DNA of 40,701 bases, taken from Thermoanaerobacterales bacterium (GTDB lineage: Bacteria > Actinomycetota > Acidimicrobiia > Acidimicrobiales > JACDCH01). The notes under the pieces are model-generated. The model ran no database searches. It was not told the DNA's origin and saw only the letters and a list, made by a program, of their open reading frames with translations. Shown piece by piece: positions 38,882 to 40,701 of the stretch; position 1 is the stretch's first letter, and every line of letters starts with the position of its first letter. The position numbers and the translations under genes are program-made. Location: assembly GCA_017577565.1 (NCBI GenBank), contig PKRH01000011.1, positions 1 to 40,701 of the forward strand. Direction: 5' to 3'.

Positions 38882-40701
38882 GTGGCCGAGACCAGGACGC
38901 GCTGGCGGACGGTCGATCCCCTTCGCCCCGGCGACCCGCGGGAGGTCGCCGGGTTCCACGTCGTGGGCCGCCTCGGTGCGGGCGGCATGGGCGTCGTCTA
39001 CCTCGCCGACCACCCGGAGCACGGGCCGGCGGCCCTGAAGTTCGTCCGGGCCGGGGGCCCGGCCGCCGCGGACCCGGCGTTCCGGGCCCGCTTCGGTCGT
39101 GAGGTCGAGGCGGCCCGCCGGGTGCGCAGCCCCCGGGTCGCCCGGGTGCTCGCCGCCGACCCCGACGCCACGGTCCCCTGGCTCGCCACGGCCTTCGTCG
39201 ACGGCCCGACCCTGCAGGAGGCGGTCGAGGCGGAGGGGCCGATGTCCGGCGACCGCCTGGTGGCGCTGGCCGTCGCGCTCGCGGACGCGCTGGCGGCGGT
39301 GCACGAGGCGGGGGTCGTGCACCGCGACCTGAAGCCCCGCAACATCCTCCTGACCCCCGAGACGCCCGTCCTCATCGACTTCGGCATCGCCTCGGTGCGG
39401 GAGGCGCCCCAGCTGACCCGGGCCGGCGCCGCCCTCGGCACGCCGGGGTGGATGGCGCCCGAGCAGGCCCGGGGCCAGCGGTGCGGGCCGGCGACCGACG
39501 TGTTCGCCTGGGGCGCGGTCCTGGCCTTCGCCGCCGGGGGCCGGGCGCCCTTCGGCGAGGGCTCGGCGGACGTGCTGCTGTACCGGATCGTCCACGAGCC
39601 GCCCGACGTGCCGCCGCTGCCGCCCGCCCTCGACGGGCTGGTCCGGGCGGCGCTGGAGAAGGACCCCGACCGCCGGCCGACCGTGGGCCAGATCCTCGCC
39701 GCGCTCACCGGCGCCCCGCTGGAGGAGACGCGGCCGGGCGACACCGCCCTCGGCCCGACGGTGGCCGACCGGACCGCCGTCGTCCCGACGGTCGTGGCTC
39801 TCGGCTGGGACGTCGAGGCGCTGCCGACCCGCCCCGACGGGCGGCCGCGCCACGTGCCGGCCGGGGTCGCCGTCGGCCGGCCGCGCCGGCCGGACGGGCG
39901 GTCCGCGCCGCCCCCCGACGCCGCCTTCTGGTACGCGGGCGAGGACCACCGCGATCCCCGCACCCTGGCCGCCGCCTTCCAGACGCTGTGGGCCGACGCC
40001 GTCGAGCAGGTCTTCCGCCGCCGCGACACCGTGTGGATCGACGAGCTGCGGGGGTTCCTGCGGGCCCACGGGTGCGACGAGGCCGAGCGCCTGGTCGCCG
40101 CCGGGGCCGGCGACACGCCGCCGGGCGCGGCGATGGCCCGGCTGCTCCTGGCGCTCGACCCCGCCCTCGAGCCCCGCGTCGGCGCGGTGCGGCTGACCCG
40201 GGACGGCCTCGTGGCGGCGGCCGAGGCGGTCGTGGCCGGCGGCGAGCCGTCCGGCCCGATGCGGGCCCGCACCGAGGGCGAGCGCCGGTGGCAGCAGCTG
40301 GCCGAGCAGCTGGCCGAGGTCGGGTCGGCCCGCATCCTGCGGCTGTGGCGGGGGCTGCCCGGCATGGAGGGGGCGGCGGCGATCGACGAGCGCTGGCACG
40401 CGTGGACCCAGGAGTTCGGCCGGCTCGTCGCCCGCATCGCCCCCCAGGCCGGCTGGCCGTCACCCGAGGAGTCGCGCCGGGCGTCGGCCCGGCTGCTGCT
40501 GTGCGCCGTCGACCCCGAGCACGAGCGCCGGCTCGACCGGGAGCTGGCCGCGGCTCGGCGGACGGCGGCCCGGCGCCAGCTGGGGTGGGCGCAGGTGGCC
40601 GCCGAGGGCCAGCGCAACCCGCCGGCGGCGGTGCTGGCGATCATGACCGCGGACCGGGCCCGGGCGGTCGAGCGCGAGCGCCGCGCCGCGGCGCGCGACC
40701 A
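38882..40701 (+). CDS. serine/threonine protein kinase with uncharacterised C-terminal domain, 3' truncated
   Basis: A Hanks-type kinase open to the window end, at least 606 residues. Kinase motifs, in order: Gly loop GRLGAGGMGVVYLA (29-42), Lys53 in AALKF, catalytic HRDLKPRN (Asp149), DFG (166-168), the GTPGWMAPEQA segment and DVFAWG. The kinase domain ends near residue 275. No transmembrane segment follows, unlike PknB-type kinases. A linker leads to a region from about 325: FWYAGEDHRDPRTLA, then helical blocks with FRRRDTVWIDELRGFLRAHG and ARLLLALDPALEPRVG, which I do not recognise. The GTG at 38882 is 9 nt after TAGCCT (38868-38873). Confidence 0.88.
   Translation, partial: MAETRTRWRTVDPLRPGDPREVAGFHVVGRLGAGGMGVVYLADHPEHGPAALKFVRAGGPAAADPAFRARFGREVEAARRVRSPRVARVLAADPDATVPWLATAFVDGPTLQEAVEAEGPMSGDRLVALAVALADALAAVHEAGVVHRDLKPRNILLTPETPVLIDFGIASVREAPQLTRAGAALGTPGWMAPEQARGQRCGPATDVFAWGAVLAFAAGGRAPFGEGSADVLLYRIVHEPPDVPPLPPALDGLVRAALEKDPDRRPTVGQILAALTGAPLEETRPGDTALGPTVADRTAVVPTVVALGWDVEALPTRPDGRPRHVPAGVAVGRPRRPDGRSAPPPDAAFWYAGEDHRDPRTLAAAFQTLWADAVEQVFRRRDTVWIDELRGFLRAHGCDEAERLVAAGAGDTPPGAAMARLLLALDPALEPRVGAVRLTRDGLVAAAEAVVAGGEPSGPMRARTEGERRWQQLAEQLAEVGSARILRLWRGLPGMEGAAAIDERWHAWTQEFGRLVARIAPQAGWPSPEESRRASARLLLCAVDPEHERRLDRELAAARRTAARRQLGWAQVAAEGQRNPPAAVLAIMTADRARAVERERRAAARD

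Overview
The window is a 40.7 kb, gene-dense, very GC-rich chromosomal segment of an actinobacterium. The evidence is pervasive G/C third codon positions, many GTG starts, a mycothiol synthase (MshD; mycothiol is actinobacterial), a group II truncated haemoglobin, an ANTAR regulator, and gene order (hisDCB-hisHAF-hisI-trpE-trpC-trpBA, then pdtaR-polA-rpsA-coaE) that matches from memory the Mycobacterium tuberculosis Rv1599-Rv1631 neighbourhood. A dedicated trpF beside trpC and a classical HisA, instead of the bifunctional PriA of Streptomyces and Mycobacterium, point to a deeper branch; Acidimicrobiia is my best inference, not proven. There is no phage, transposon, CRISPR array or island.

Layout. 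1-2794: menaquinone genes menD (5' truncated), menF and menG. 2893-9027: housekeeping genes in mostly divergent or convergent pairs (site-2 protease with TPR-like tail, MaoC dehydratase, nucleotidyltransferase, rlmN, VIT1-type transporter, mshD, nth). 9068-9173: a compact non-coding RNA gene with its own -10 box, two C-rich-loop hairpins and an intrinsic terminator, resembling actinobacterial 6C RNA. 9196-18528: histidine genes (hisDCB, hisHAF, hisI) and trpE, interrupted by opposite-strand genes (a BNR propeller protein, a hydrolase) and an orphan GroES. 18510-25314: a solitary NuoF-like protein, YgfZ, a J-domain membrane protein, an ABM-domain protein, then trpC-trpF-trpB-trpA. 25329-28813: dienelactone-hydrolase-like protein, a Cys-rich small protein coupled to a truncated haemoglobin, Bcp peroxiredoxin, an ECF sigma factor coupled to an O6-alkylguanine-DNA alkyltransferase, a 41-residue membrane peptide and tRNA-Leu(CAA). 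28815-31339: malQ followed by a TMEM175-like channel. 31495-40701: a coiled-coil protein, ANTAR response regulator, polA, an NAD(P)-binding protein, a methyltransferase, rpsA, coaE and a 3'-truncated Ser/Thr kinase.

The most striking global signal is regulatory. About 29 genes that begin a transcription unit, on both strands, carry a TANNNT or CANNNT hexamer whose last base lies 6-10 nt before the start codon, usually with no Shine-Dalgarno sequence. This is the expected layout of leaderless mRNA. It settles several start codons and predicts divergent promoters so tightly packed that their -10 boxes overlap (16174-16183, 28711-28720) or the two start codons interlock (4735-4738). Downstream genes instead use 4-base GTGA/ATGA overlaps or weak purine-rich sites. 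No intergenic gap exceeds about 170 bp; the two largest (9028-9195 and 31340-31494) hold the RNA gene and a divergent promoter region with inverted repeats.
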